Source of the DNA: Planctomycetota bacterium
GTDB taxonomy: Bacteria; Planctomycetota; B15-G4
Assembly: GCA_020638905.1 (NCBI GenBank)
Contig: JACKHP010000005.1
Location: forward strand, 62,001 to 126,000
Length of the DNA stretch: 64,000 nt
Direction: 5' to 3'
Below are positions 28,353 through 36,859 of this stretch, one piece after another. The notes below the pieces were generated by a model. The model did not search any database and was not told the DNA's origin. It saw nothing but the letters and a program-made list of their open reading frames with translations. Position numbers and translations under genes: made by a program. The stretch's first letter is position 1; each line of letters begins with the position of its first letter.

Positions 28353-29891
28353 TCAGTAGGCCTGGGCGAAGATCACCTCGGTCTCGGTCTCGACCCCCGT
28401 CACGATGCACTTGCCGCTGCGACCGCTCTGCTCGAACGGGATGCAGCGCACCGTGGCCTTGGTCTCCTCCTTGATCTTCGCCTCGCGCTCCGGGTCGGGG
28501 ACGAAGTGGCAGCGCACGAAGCCGCCGTGCTCGGCCAGGATCGCCTTGAGCTCGTCGTAGCTCGACGCCGTGCGCGTGTTCGCGTCGCGGAACGCCTTCG
28601 CGCGCTCGAACAGCGCCGCCTGCGAACCCTCGAGCAGGCCCCGCAACCACTCGGGCGACGCGGCGTCGAGATCGACGAACGACTTGTCTCCCTCGACCCG
28701 GCGCTTGACCACGAAGGCGCGCTTCTCGACGTCGCGCGGACCGCACTCGATGCGCAGCGGCACGCCGCGCTGCTCCCAGTGGTACTGCTTGTCGCCGGGA
28801 CGCGCGTCGCGCCAGTCGACCACGATGCGCTGGTGCGTGTGCTTGTCGAAGAACACCTGCTGCAGGTCGCCGGCCGCCATGCGCGTCTTCGCGGCGACGA
28901 CCTCGTCGGCGCCCACGAGCTTCGCCAGCAGCTCGTCGACGTACGCGGCGACGGCCGCGCGCTCCTCGTCCTTCTTGAAGATCGGGATGATCGCGGCCAC
29001 GACCGGCGCGACGCGCGGCGGGAGCACGAGGCCGGCATCGTCGCTGTGGGCCATGATGAGCGCGCCGATGAGGCGCGTCGAGACGCCCCACGACGTCGTC
29101 CAGGCGAAGTGCTGCTGCTGGTCGCGCCCGAGGAACTGGATCTCGAACGCCTTCGCGAAGTTCTGCCCCAGGTCGTGCGAGGTGCCGCACTGCAGCGCCT
29201 TGCCGTCCTGCATCAACCCCTCGATGGCGTAGGTGTGCACGGCGCCGGGGAAGCGCTCGGCCTCGGTCTTCTCGCCCTGCACCACCGGGACCGCGAGGAA
29301 CTCCTCGGCGAAGGACGCGTACACGCCCAGCATGCGCGCGGTCTCCTCGGCGCACTCCTGCTCGGTCTCGTGCGCGGTGTGTCCCTCCTGCCAGAGGAAC
29401 TCGGCCGTGCGCAGGAAGAGCCGGGTGCGCATCTCCCAGCGCATCACGTTCGCCCACTGGTTGATGAGCACCGGCAGGTCGCGGTAGCTCTGCACCCACT
29501 GGGCGTACATGTGCCCGATGATCGTCTCCGACGTCGGACGCACCACGAGCGGCTCCTCGAGCGGGCTGCCGGGACGCAGACCGCCGCCCGGGTCCTTCTC
29601 GAGGCGGCTGTGCGTCACCACGGCGCACTCCATCGCGAAGCCCTCGACGTGCTGGGCCTCCTTCGCCAGGAAGCTCTGCGGGATGAGCAGCGGGAAGTAC
29701 GCGTTGACGTGCCCGGTCTCCTTGAAGCGCCGGTCGAGGTCGCGCTGGATCGCCTCCCAGACCGCGTAGCCCTCGGGACGGATCACCATGCAGCCGCGCA
29801 CCGGGCTGTAGTCGGCCAGCTCGGCGGCCTTGATCACGTCGAGGTACCACTGCGCGTAGTCTTCGGCGCGGGGCTTGATGTTGCGGGCCAT
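28353..29891 (-). CDS. proS: Prolyl-tRNA synthetase, archaeal/eukaryotic type
   Basis: The protein is 512 residues. Class II motifs are clear: the motif 1 region, motif 2 with RWEMRTRLFLRTAEFLWQEG, and motif 3 near GVSTRLIGALIMAH. LQCGTSHDLGQNFAKAFEI and QHFAWTTSWG identify ProRS. The lack of the INS editing domain and the C-terminal zinc-domain-like tail ending VIFAQAY with a terminal Tyr assign it to the ProS type found in archaea, eukaryotes and some bacteria. It charges tRNA-Pro in the cytoplasm. ATG 29891 follows a GAGG ribosome site, and the longer upstream frame lacks homology. Confidence 0.95.
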   Translation of the reverse strand: MARNIKPRAEDYAQWYLDVIKAAELADYSPVRGCMVIRPEGYAVWEAIQRDLDRRFKETGHVNAYFPLLIPQSFLAKEAQHVEGFAMECAVVTHSRLEKDPGGGLRPGSPLEEPLVVRPTSETIIGHMYAQWVQSYRDLPVLINQWANVMRWEMRTRLFLRTAEFLWQEGHTAHETEQECAEETARMLGVYASFAEEFLAVPVVQGEKTEAERFPGAVHTYAIEGLMQDGKALQCGTSHDLGQNFAKAFEIQFLGRDQQQHFAWTTSWGVSTRLIGALIMAHSDDAGLVLPPRVAPVVAAIIPIFKKDEERAAVAAYVDELLAKLVGADEVVAAKTRMAAGDLQQVFFDKHTHQRIVVDWRDARPGDKQYHWEQRGVPLRIECGPRDVEKRAFVVKRRVEGDKSFVDLDAASPEWLRGLLEGSQAALFERAKAFRDANTRTASSYDELKAILAEHGGFVRCHFVPDPEREAKIKEETKATVRCIPFEQSGRSGKCIVTGVETETEVIFAQAY

Positions 29892-30066
29892 GGGCGGGCT
29901 TTCCTCGCGATTCTGCGCGGTCGCGCGAAGGGCGGCGACCGGTCTTGCCGGCGACCGGCGCGAGCGACGTGCGCTGCCCCGGGACGAACGCGGCATTCTC
30001 CGGGGACGCCGCGGTCCGGCGCAACCCCGGGCGCGCCGCGAGCGCGATTCGCGGCCGGAGCGCGCG

Positions 30067-31449
30067 TCAGGTGCCGAAGGACGGTCGCGGCGCGGCGTCG
30101 ATCCGGCGCGCGAGCTCGCCGCGCACGTCGGCCAGCCAGGCCAGCATCGCGTCGAGGTCGTCGGCCGCGCGCCAGGCGTCCTCGTCCTCGCAGGGGCACG
30201 GCGGCAGCCCGTCGAGTTCGGCGAAGAGCGCGCGGTCGGCCACGCGCCAGTGTCCGTGGAGCGTGGCGTGCAGGGAATCGAGGTGGTCGTCGAGACGCAG
30301 GTCGCCGAGCAGGTGCGCGGCGCCGTCGAGCAGGTCGTCGAGGGAGTCGCGCGCCGCGACGGCCGCCGCCGGACGCAGCAGGTCGGTGGCCTGCTCGACT
30401 CGTCGCCGCTGTCGCGCCAGGGCCTCCTGCGCGTCGTCGCCGGACGACGCCAAGGGGTCGGATCCGTCGCCCAGGATGCGCCCATCGCCGGCGTCGGACG
30501 CCCCCCCGCGCGCGTTCGTCCAGGACGCGTCGAACGCGGCGTCGCGCGGCTCGTCGCCGTCGGTCGCGCGCGGTTCGCGCGCGCTCGCGTCGCTCGGCTC
30601 GCCGGACGTCTCGCCGGACGTCTCGCCGTCCTGCGCGTCACTCCCGGACGCCCGTCGCTCGGCCTCGGCCGCGGCCTCGTCCGCCGCGCGCTCGGCGAGC
30701 TGCCGACCGCGCTCGAAGACGCGCGGCATGCCCTTGCCGAAGGCCTCCTTGGCGTCGTCGGAGATGGGATCCTTCCCGAGGTACACGTCGACGACGGCGT
30801 CGGTCAGCGCACGCGACGTGACGCCGCCCAGCAGGTCGCCGTCGACGACGGCCGTGAGCTTCCCGCCGGGACGCAGCGCGAGCAGCATCTCGGTGCCCTC
30901 GACGTATTCCTTGCGGAAGTAGCCCTTGAACGTGGCCAGCGCGGCCAGCGCCGCCTCGCGCTCGGCGCCGACGCGTCCCTCGACCATGCGCGGGCGCAAC
31001 GCGTCCTCGAAGGCCGAGCGCATGTCGTCGGCGTCGACGTCACGCACCATCACGAGGCGCAGCGTCTTGGGCAGCGCGTCGGACGCCAGGTCGGCGTAGA
31101 ACGCCGCGTCCTTCGCGAGCTGCTTGCCGGACTCGGCGCGATGCGCCGCGAGCTGTTCGTGGGCCGCGAGCGGATCGACGTAGAGCCCCACCGCGTACAC
31201 GTCGAAGACGAACTTCTCGCGCACGCCGCAACCCGCCAGCACCTGGTCGTCGCTCTCGGCCGGGGAGCCCGGAGCATGCAGCGCGGTCGGGAAGACCACG
31301 TCGGTCTCGGGCTCGGTCACCGCGTCGTCGAGCACGGCGCAGGGCGGCGCCGCGAAGAGCGATCCGCTCGGATTCGGGGACCGCACGGACGCGAACGACG
31401 CGCCGGCACAGAGCGCCATCGGGAGCAGGCTGCCCAGGATCCGTCGCAT
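30067..31449 (-). CDS. Secreted chalcone-isomerase-like domain protein, 460 aa
   Basis: A signal peptide (ILGSLLPMALCAGASFASV) is followed by VLAGCGVREKFVFDVYAVGLYV, the opening of chalcone-isomerase-like domains, which continue through about residue 230 (FKGYFRKEYVEGT, then VYLGKDPIS). In bacteria such domains are usually periplasmic and of unknown function, and are not flavonoid enzymes. Residues 260-345 are acidic, low-complexity sequence with a repeated SGET unit. Residues 350-460 are a helical domain with a CPCEDED motif. ATG 31449 follows a GAGGAGG ribosome site. TATCCT about 65 bases upstream may be the -10. Confidence 0.7.
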   Translation of the reverse strand: MRRILGSLLPMALCAGASFASVRSPNPSGSLFAAPPCAVLDDAVTEPETDVVFPTALHAPGSPAESDDQVLAGCGVREKFVFDVYAVGLYVDPLAAHEQLAAHRAESGKQLAKDAAFYADLASDALPKTLRLVMVRDVDADDMRSAFEDALRPRMVEGRVGAEREAALAALATFKGYFRKEYVEGTEMLLALRPGGKLTAVVDGDLLGGVTSRALTDAVVDVYLGKDPISDDAKEAFGKGMPRVFERGRQLAERAADEAAAEAERRASGSDAQDGETSGETSGEPSDASAREPRATDGDEPRDAAFDASWTNARGGASDAGDGRILGDGSDPLASSGDDAQEALARQRRRVEQATDLLRPAAAVAARDSLDDLLDGAAHLLGDLRLDDHLDSLHATLHGHWRVADRALFAELDGLPPCPCEDEDAWRAADDLDAMLAWLADVRGELARRIDAAPRPSFGT

Positions 31450-31616
31450 GACGCCTCCTCGTTCGCGGGACCCGGGGTCGCGGACGCCCCGAGGGCCATC
31501 GTGACCCGAGGATATCACCGCCCGCGAGACCGGTGACGCGAAGGCCTCCCACGGTGCATCGGCGCCCGCGCGTCGCCCCCCGACGGCCGACGGACGGGGT
31601 TCCTGACGTCCCGGCC

Positions 31617-32006
31617 TCATCCGGCCCGGGTGGGCAGGCCGTGCCGACGCAGCCAGCCCTTCGAGAAGCCGCTGGTCGAGGTGACCACCGTGAGCACCAC
31701 GAACCCGCGGCAGAGGATGGCGCGCGTGCGCGTGGCGAAGACCGTCAGCGGGTAGCCGTCGGGTCCCGCGACCTCCCCCATGACACCCCGGGTGGCGAGG
31801 CGTTGCATCGCGCGCTCGGCCTTGTCCATCAGGTCGGGACGCTCGACGACGGCCTCGTCGGACGCGAAGCCCAGCCCCTCGCAGCGCTCGAGCCAGCGCC
31901 GACAGGCGTGGGTCGAGGGACGCAGCCGGCGGGCCAGCGGCGAGAGCGTCACCGAGCGCGGTCCCGCCTTGCGGATCGGCTCGCCGTCGACGCTGCGCAG
32001 GATCAT
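31617..32006 (-). CDS. Small protein coupled to the XRE/zinc-finger gene, 129 aa
   Basis: It is not recognised as a known family. It is basic, with a helical first half (LARRLRPSTHACRRWLERCE) and a beta-rich second half (YPLTVFATRTR, then FVVLTVVTS). The final strand pair recalls small RelE/BECR-type toxins, but no catalytic set can be defined. Its ATG overlaps the stop of the upstream regulator as ATGA (32003-32006), so the two are translated together. The genetic arrangement (HTH protein first, small basic protein second) would fit an antitoxin-toxin or regulator-effector pair. This is inference. Confidence 0.5.
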   Translation of the reverse strand: MILRSVDGEPIRKAGPRSVTLSPLARRLRPSTHACRRWLERCEGLGFASDEAVVERPDLMDKAERAMQRLATRGVMGEVAGPDGYPLTVFATRTRAILCRGFVVLTVVTSTSGFSKGWLRRHGLPTRAG

Positions 32007-33064
32007 CGGTCCTTCCGGGTCGTGCCGTGGGTTCGGTCGCCGGACGGCGGCGCGTCGCCCGCCGAGCGGGCGCGCCCCAGGGGCAAGCGGGTCACGACCG
32101 CGCGCTCGGCGGCGTCGTGCGGCGAGGCGACCCGGGTGGACGCCGGCGCTGCGAGTGCCGCGACGCCGGCCTGCGCGGCGACGTGCCCGTCGCCGAGGCC
32201 GTCGAGTCCCACGAAGACGTACGCACCTCGACCGCGGGCTCGCAGGAACCAGGGCGTCGTCGTGGCGCTGCGTCCGTCGCCGGGGCAGAACGTGCGCGGC
32301 AGGATCGAACCGCTCGGCGCGGGACGGCCGTCGTCGGCGAAGCGCGTCCAGGCCTCACGCAGTTGCGGGCGCGTGAAGGGACGTCCGCCGCCGGCCTCGT
32401 GCAGCGCGCGCGCGGCGTCATAGTGCACGCGGGCGCGCGGCGAGAGCGCGTCGGGATGGCGCACGCCCAGCGCGGCGTTGTGGCGCCGGATCTCGTCGGC
32501 CGGGTCGCGACCGTGCGTCCCCGGCTCGGAGGCCCGCGACGGCACCGCGAAGACCGCCAGCGTGCGCCGCACCGTGGTCACCTCCGACGGCGTGCGCCGC
32601 GCGCGCCGGCGCGCCACGAGCACCTCACCGCACGCGGGACAGAAGACCGAGGTCTCCAGCAGCCCCTCGAGGCGCTCGTCGCAGTGCGGGCAGCAGCCCG
32701 TGAGCCGCAGGCCGTGCTCGGAGCAGAAGACCTGCCCCGCCGCGCGCCGCACGAGGTGCCCGCCGGCGTCCCCCACGCACAGGCAGAAGCTGCCGGGCAG
32801 GCCCAGATCGGGCGCCTCGAGTCGCGAGCGCAGCAGCTGCAGGTGCGCCAGCCGCGGCGCCTCGTCCGGCGAACCGAGCACGTGCGCCAGGACCTCGAGC
32901 GCGGTCCACGGGACGGGCACCTCGCCGGCCAGCACGGCCGGCATGCGCCCGGGCGCCAGCCCCGCCCGCGCGGCCAGGTCGTCGGGCGAGAGCCCGGAGC
33001 GGGTGAGCGCCTCGGCGAAGGACGAGGCCAGGGTGCGCTGGAGCGTGGACGGAGGGCTGGGCAT
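32003..33064 (-). CDS. XRE-type HTH protein with TniQ-like zinc-finger segment
   Basis: The protein is 353 residues from ATG 33064. Residues 8-65 are an XRE-type helix-turn-helix (AEALTRSGLSPDDLAARAG, then GRMPAVLAGE). Residues 90-150 hold two putative zinc knuckles: CLCVGD, then VFCSEHGLRLTGCCPHCDERL and VFCPACGE. The C..HGLRL..C..C spacing is like the zinc region of TniQ transposon proteins. Residues 250-300 (FCPGDGRSATTTPWFLRARG) could be a small winged or beta domain. A promoter lies nine bases upstream and overlaps three GTAT repeats, which suggests autoregulation. An in-frame ATG at 33103 lies within the promoter and was rejected. Confidence 0.65.
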   Translation of the reverse strand: MPSPPSTLQRTLASSFAEALTRSGLSPDDLAARAGLAPGRMPAVLAGEVPVPWTALEVLAHVLGSPDEAPRLAHLQLLRSRLEAPDLGLPGSFCLCVGDAGGHLVRRAAGQVFCSEHGLRLTGCCPHCDERLEGLLETSVFCPACGEVLVARRRARRTPSEVTTVRRTLAVFAVPSRASEPGTHGRDPADEIRRHNAALGVRHPDALSPRARVHYDAARALHEAGGGRPFTRPQLREAWTRFADDGRPAPSGSILPRTFCPGDGRSATTTPWFLRARGRGAYVFVGLDGLGDGHVAAQAGVAALAAPASTRVASPHDAAERAVVTRLPLGRARSAGDAPPSGDRTHGTTRKDR

Positions 33065-33073
33065 GAGACGCGG

Positions 33074-33102
33074 ATTGTAGGCCCGGGCGCCGTATACGTC
33101 CA
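33074..33102 (-). promoter_or_regulatory. Promoter of the XRE/zinc-finger gene
   Basis: On the minus strand, TGGACG (33097-33102), a 17-base spacer and TACAAT (33074-33079), one of the best -10 matches in the window. ATG 33064 follows after nine bases, so the leader would be about zero to three nucleotides. Confidence 0.6.
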
Positions 33103-33114
33103 TACGCCATATAC
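33089..33114 (-). promoter_or_regulatory. Three contiguous direct GTAT repeats, candidate operator
   Basis: On the minus strand three adjacent units read GTATATGGC (33106-33114), GTATGGAC (33098-33105) and GTATACGGC (33089-33097). They cover the -35 hexamer of the XRE/zinc-finger gene. Head-to-tail sites over a promoter fit binding by the encoded HTH protein, though another regulator is possible. Confidence 0.45.
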
Positions 33115-33122
33115 ACGAGGCC

Positions 33123-34358
33123 CTACCCGCCGAACACCCCCGCCGCCTGGAACGGCGCGTCGCCGAAGCTCACGGCGCGTCCGTCGCGGGCGAGCCGCAG
33201 GGAGCGCTTCACGGCGAAGTCGAAGGCCAGCGGATTGCTCGCGAGCACCTCCTCGCACAGGCGGCGGGCGCGCTCGTCGAGCAGTTCGTCCCACGCCAGC
33301 AGGCGCGTCGAGGTGACCGGATCGACGGCGCACATCGGGTAGTCGCTGCCGTCGACGAGGCGCGCGTGCAGGTCGTCGCGGGCGAGCATCGTGCGCAGCG
33401 GATCGCCCATGCGGTCGACGAACGCGAGGCCCGCGAGGTCGCCGAACAGGCGGCCCTCCCAACGCGGCTCGTCCATGAGCCGCAGGAAGGCGTCGAGGAA
33501 CGTGATCTCGGAGCCGTCGTCGCGATCGAGGTCGGGACCCGTCCCCAGGCTGCCGCAGTGCGCCACGACGACCTTCACGCCGTGTTCGAGCGCGCGGCGC
33601 AGGCGCAGCGGGTGTCCGAGTTGCTGGTCGGCCCCGGCGGACAGCGTCGACTCGTGTCCCGCGTGGGTCACGAGTGCCAGGTCGTGCGCGGCCATGCGCT
33701 CGTAGAACGCGTCGCAGCGCGGCGAGGCGGGATCGATGCGCTGGGCCGACGGCAGCCACTTGCACGCCACGGCACCGCGCGCGGCGGCGGCGTCCACACG
33801 CTCGGCCGCGTCGGTGCGGTACGGGTGGACGGACATCGCCGCGAGCACGTCGGGTTCGCGCGCGGCCACGTCGAGCACGTAGGCGTCGGGCGTGTACAGG
33901 AGCGTACGCGCCCAGTCCTCGACGCCGTGTTCGTCGACCACCGCGTCGAAGGCGAGCAGCAGCAGACGTCCGCCGGCGGGGTTCGCGCGATGCCGATCGA
34001 GCAGGCGCGCGAGGTAGTGCGCGTCGAGGTCGACGTCGTCGGCGTCGACGCCCGCGCCGGCGAACACGCACGCGCCGATGAACGACTGCCAGGGATGGAG
34101 CGCGCTCGTGAACGCCGGGCCGAGCCGGCATCCCGTGCCGCCGTCGCCGCGTCCCACGAGGTGCACGTGGGCGTCGAGGCGTCGCGCCGGGTCGAGTCCG
34201 GCGCAGAGTCCGTCGAGGAACGCTCGCGCCTCGTCGGAGAGCGGACGCACGTCGCCGGTCTCCCACGCGCGCGGCAGCAGCCAGCGCGCGCCGAGCAGCG
34301 AGAGCAGCGACACGCCCCCGGCCGCGAGCAGTCCGCGGCGCGTGGGACGCAAGCTCAC
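33123..34358 (-). CDS. Tat-signal amidohydrolase (paralogue 2), coupled to bioD
   Basis: The protein is 411 residues. MSLRPTRRGLLAAGGVSLLS is a twin-arginine-type signal or anchor. The catalytic fold shows LDAHVHLVG (metal HxH), CKWLPSAQRIDPASP, LVTHAGHE, VVVAHCGSLGTG and VDGSDYP. It shares domain order and many exact blocks with the protein at 27102-28331, so the two arose by duplication. GTG 34358 overlaps the bioD stop (GTGA, 34355-34358), which puts it third in the bioA-bioD operon. A role in biotin metabolism is suggested only by this coupling. It lacks the features of BioH-type esterases. Confidence 0.8.
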   Translation of the reverse strand: MSLRPTRRGLLAAGGVSLLSLLGARWLLPRAWETGDVRPLSDEARAFLDGLCAGLDPARRLDAHVHLVGRGDGGTGCRLGPAFTSALHPWQSFIGACVFAGAGVDADDVDLDAHYLARLLDRHRANPAGGRLLLLAFDAVVDEHGVEDWARTLLYTPDAYVLDVAAREPDVLAAMSVHPYRTDAAERVDAAAARGAVACKWLPSAQRIDPASPRCDAFYERMAAHDLALVTHAGHESTLSAGADQQLGHPLRLRRALEHGVKVVVAHCGSLGTGPDLDRDDGSEITFLDAFLRLMDEPRWEGRLFGDLAGLAFVDRMGDPLRTMLARDDLHARLVDGSDYPMCAVDPVTSTRLLAWDELLDERARRLCEEVLASNPLAFDFAVKRSLRLARDGRAVSFGDAPFQAAGVFGG

Positions 34359-35179
34359 GCGTCGGTCGTCCCGCGACGCGCGTCGTCGGTGCGCGGCGCG
34401 TCGCCTGCACGACGCACGTCGCCGGCGCGCGGTGGATCGTCGGCGTGCGTGCCCTGCACGGCACGCCGCGTCGACGTCGCGCGGGACGACGACGGCCGCA
34501 GGCCGAGTGCGGCGAGCACGGGCGCGGCGACCTCGTCCGGCAGATCCCCGCCGTGCGGCACCTCGCCCAGATGCGGGATGCCGTCGAGCAGCGCCTCGAG
34601 CAGACCGAGGTTGCTGCGGTCGGACGCCGACACGTCGCCGTCGACGGCGTTCGTGACCACGCCGATCAGGTCGAGTCGCGCGGTGCGCGCGGCGCGCACG
34701 GTGAGCGCGGTGTGGTTGAGCGTGCCGAGGCCGGTGCGCGCCACGACGAGCACGGCCAGGTCCCAGCGGCGCGCCAGGGCGGCGAAGTCGAGCGCCTCGG
34801 TGAGCGGGACGAGCAGCCCGCCGGCGCCCTCGACGAGCACGAGGTCGTGCGCGTCGACCAGCCGTCCGAAGGCCGCGTCGAGCACGCGCGGATCGATCGA
34901 CGCGCCCGCGGCGCGCGCCGCGGCGAGCGGCGCCGACGGCTCGGCGAACGCGTACGGACGCACGTCGCGCGCGATCGCGGACGACCCCGAGGCCGCGAGC
35001 AGGCGCGCCGCGTCGCTGCCCGCCGGCAGCGCGTCCGCGTCGGACGCGGCGACGCCCGTCTCGCAGGGCTTCATCGCCGCGGGACGCAGACCCGCCGCGC
35101 GCAGCGCCGCGAGCAGCGCGCAGGAGACGTGGGTCTTGCCCACGCCGGTGTCGGTGCCCGTGACGAGCAGCGACCTCAC
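34355..35179 (-). CDS. bioD: Dethiobiotin synthetase BioD
   Basis: The protein is 274 residues. SLLVTGTDTGVGKTHVSCAL is the P-loop signature of BioD. MKPCETGV carries the substrate-binding Lys, VLVEGAGGLLVPL the second nucleotide motif, and GVVTNAV a base-contact region. BioD closes the ureido ring of diaminopelargonate with CO2 and ATP. The last 50 residues form an Arg/Asp-rich extension beyond the normal 225-residue enzyme and may be disordered. GTG 35179 overlaps the bioA stop, and the stop overlaps the amidohydrolase start. Both overlaps are GTGA, consistent with one operon. Confidence 0.93.
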   Translation of the reverse strand: MRSLLVTGTDTGVGKTHVSCALLAALRAAGLRPAAMKPCETGVAASDADALPAGSDAARLLAASGSSAIARDVRPYAFAEPSAPLAAARAAGASIDPRVLDAAFGRLVDAHDLVLVEGAGGLLVPLTEALDFAALARRWDLAVLVVARTGLGTLNHTALTVRAARTARLDLIGVVTNAVDGDVSASDRSNLGLLEALLDGIPHLGEVPHGGDLPDEVAAPVLAALGLRPSSSRATSTRRAVQGTHADDPPRAGDVRRAGDAPRTDDARRGTTDA

Positions 35180-36687
35180 GCGCCGTCCTCCGCGCGCACG
35201 CGCCGCGACGCCGCCTCGTGCCCCGTCGGAGGCCGCGTGGCACCGTCGTCGCGCACGGCCTCGTCGATCGCTTCGCACACGATGCGCACGAGGCGCCGCG
35301 CGTCGGACGCGTCCATCGTGAGCGGCGGCATGAGCACCACGGTGTCGCCCAGGGGGCGCACCACGGCGCCGCGGGCACGCGCGGCCAGCGCGACGCGGTG
35401 TCCCGTGCGACGCGCGAGCGGGAACGGCTCGACGTCGTCGACGCCGCCGTCGGCGCGCAGCGCGCCGCGCGCACGCACGAGCTCGATGCCGAACATCGCG
35501 CCGTAGCGCCGCACCTCGAGCACCTGCGGATGGGCAGCGAGCGGCGCGAGTCCCGCGGCGAGCTCGTCGCCGAGCGCGCGCGCGCGTTCGAGCCAGCCCG
35601 GTGCGCGGCACAGCGCGAGGCTGGCCCGCGCCGCCGCGCACGCCAGCGCGTTGCCGGTGAAGGTGTGCCCGTGGAAGAACGTCTTCAACTCCTCGTGCTC
35701 GCCCAGGAACGCCGCGTACACACGCTCGGCGGCCAGCGTCGCGGCGAGCGGCAGGTAGCCGCCCGAGAGTCCCTTGGCCAGGCACAGCAGGTCGGGACGC
35801 ACGACCTCGCGCTCGCACGCGAAGAGCCGTCCGCTGCGGCCGAAGCCGGTGGCCACCTCGTCGGCGATCACGAGCACCCCCGCGGCGCGGGCGCGCGCGA
35901 CGAGCTCCGCCGTGAATCCCTCGGGCAGCGTGCGGATGCCCGCCGCGCCCTGCACGCCGGGCTCGAGCACGAGCGCCGCGAACGTGTCGGCGCCGTCGGC
36001 CAGCAGCTCGTCGAGCACGGCGAGGCAGCGCGCGGCGTCGTGCGCGCGCGCCGTCGGCGAAGGTCCGTGCGGGACGGGCACCTGCACCGCCGCGAAGAGC
36101 AGCGGCCGGAAGGTCGCGTGGAACAGGTCGATGCCCCCCACCGAGACCGAGCCGATCGTGTCGCCGTGGTAGGCGTCCTGGAGGCACAGGAAGCGCGTGC
36201 GGCGCGTGTCCCCTCCCTCGACGTGACGCCAGTGCTGGAAGGCCATCTTGAGCGCCACCTCGACCGCGGTCGAGCCGCTGTCGGAGTAGAACACGCGCGA
36301 GAGTCCCGGCGGCGCGACCTCGAGCAGCTCTTCGGCGAGCGCGATCGGCTCGACCTGTCCGAGCCCGAGCAGCGTCGAGTGCGCGACGCGTGCGAGCTGC
36401 GCACCGACCGCCGCGTCGATCGCCGGCACGCGGTGCCCGTGGATCGCGCACCACAGCGACGACACGCCGTCGAGGTAGCGGCGACCGTCGACGTCGATCA
36501 GCGTGCAGCCCTCGGCCGACGCGATGACGGGGAAGTCTTCGCCGGACCAGCCGCGCTGCTGCGTGAAGGGATGCCACAGCACGCGCCGATCGAGCGCGCG
36601 CCACGCGGCGCCGTCGCGCGCAGCGTGCGGCTGCGGCGGCCGCGGCTCACGCGCTGCCTGCGGCGGACTCGGTTCGTCGGGATCCAC
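35176..36687 (-). CDS. bioA: Adenosylmethionine-8-amino-7-oxononanoate aminotransferase BioA
   Basis: The protein is 503 residues. BioA converts KAPA to diaminopelargonate using PLP, with SAM as the usual amino donor. RVLWHPFTQQ near residue 48 is typical of BioA. SGSTAVEVALKMA, DAYHGDTIGSVSVGG, VIADEVATGFGRSG and LAKGLSGGYLPLA (PLP Lys) follow, as in class III aminotransferases. The first 35 residues are Pro-rich and not conserved. GTG 36687 is preceded by a GAGG/GGAG patch and is the nearest upstream start. The continuing frame upstream overlaps the promoter region and a divergent gene. It is first in bioA-bioD-amidohydrolase. Confidence 0.93.
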   Translation of the reverse strand: MDPDEPSPPQAAREPRPPQPHAARDGAAWRALDRRVLWHPFTQQRGWSGEDFPVIASAEGCTLIDVDGRRYLDGVSSLWCAIHGHRVPAIDAAVGAQLARVAHSTLLGLGQVEPIALAEELLEVAPPGLSRVFYSDSGSTAVEVALKMAFQHWRHVEGGDTRRTRFLCLQDAYHGDTIGSVSVGGIDLFHATFRPLLFAAVQVPVPHGPSPTARAHDAARCLAVLDELLADGADTFAALVLEPGVQGAAGIRTLPEGFTAELVARARAAGVLVIADEVATGFGRSGRLFACEREVVRPDLLCLAKGLSGGYLPLAATLAAERVYAAFLGEHEELKTFFHGHTFTGNALACAAARASLALCRAPGWLERARALGDELAAGLAPLAAHPQVLEVRRYGAMFGIELVRARGALRADGGVDDVEPFPLARRTGHRVALAARARGAVVRPLGDTVVLMPPLTMDASDARRLVRIVCEAIDEAVRDDGATRPPTGHEAASRRVRAEDGA

Positions 36688-36859
36688 GCTCGCTCCGTCC
36701 TCGGGATTCGTTCGGCACCGAGGAGGATAGCGAAACCCGCGCGCGCGCCGAGGGTTCACCGCGGACGCCGTCCCCTGGCGTCGACACGACGGACGTCGGG
36801 TGGCACTCGCTCGCGGCGATGCGAGGGAGATCGCCGGCGGGGCTCGGGGAGGCAGGCAC

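Noticed and set aside
30600..30630. Short GGACGTCTCGCC direct repeat
   Set aside because: Only two to three copies within the low-complexity linker of the chalcone-isomerase-like gene, best explained as coding repeat.
27540..30821. 1093-codon open frame on the plus strand
   Set aside because: It covers proS and an amidohydrolase gene in antisense and has no recognisable domain. The minus-strand proteins have full motifs.
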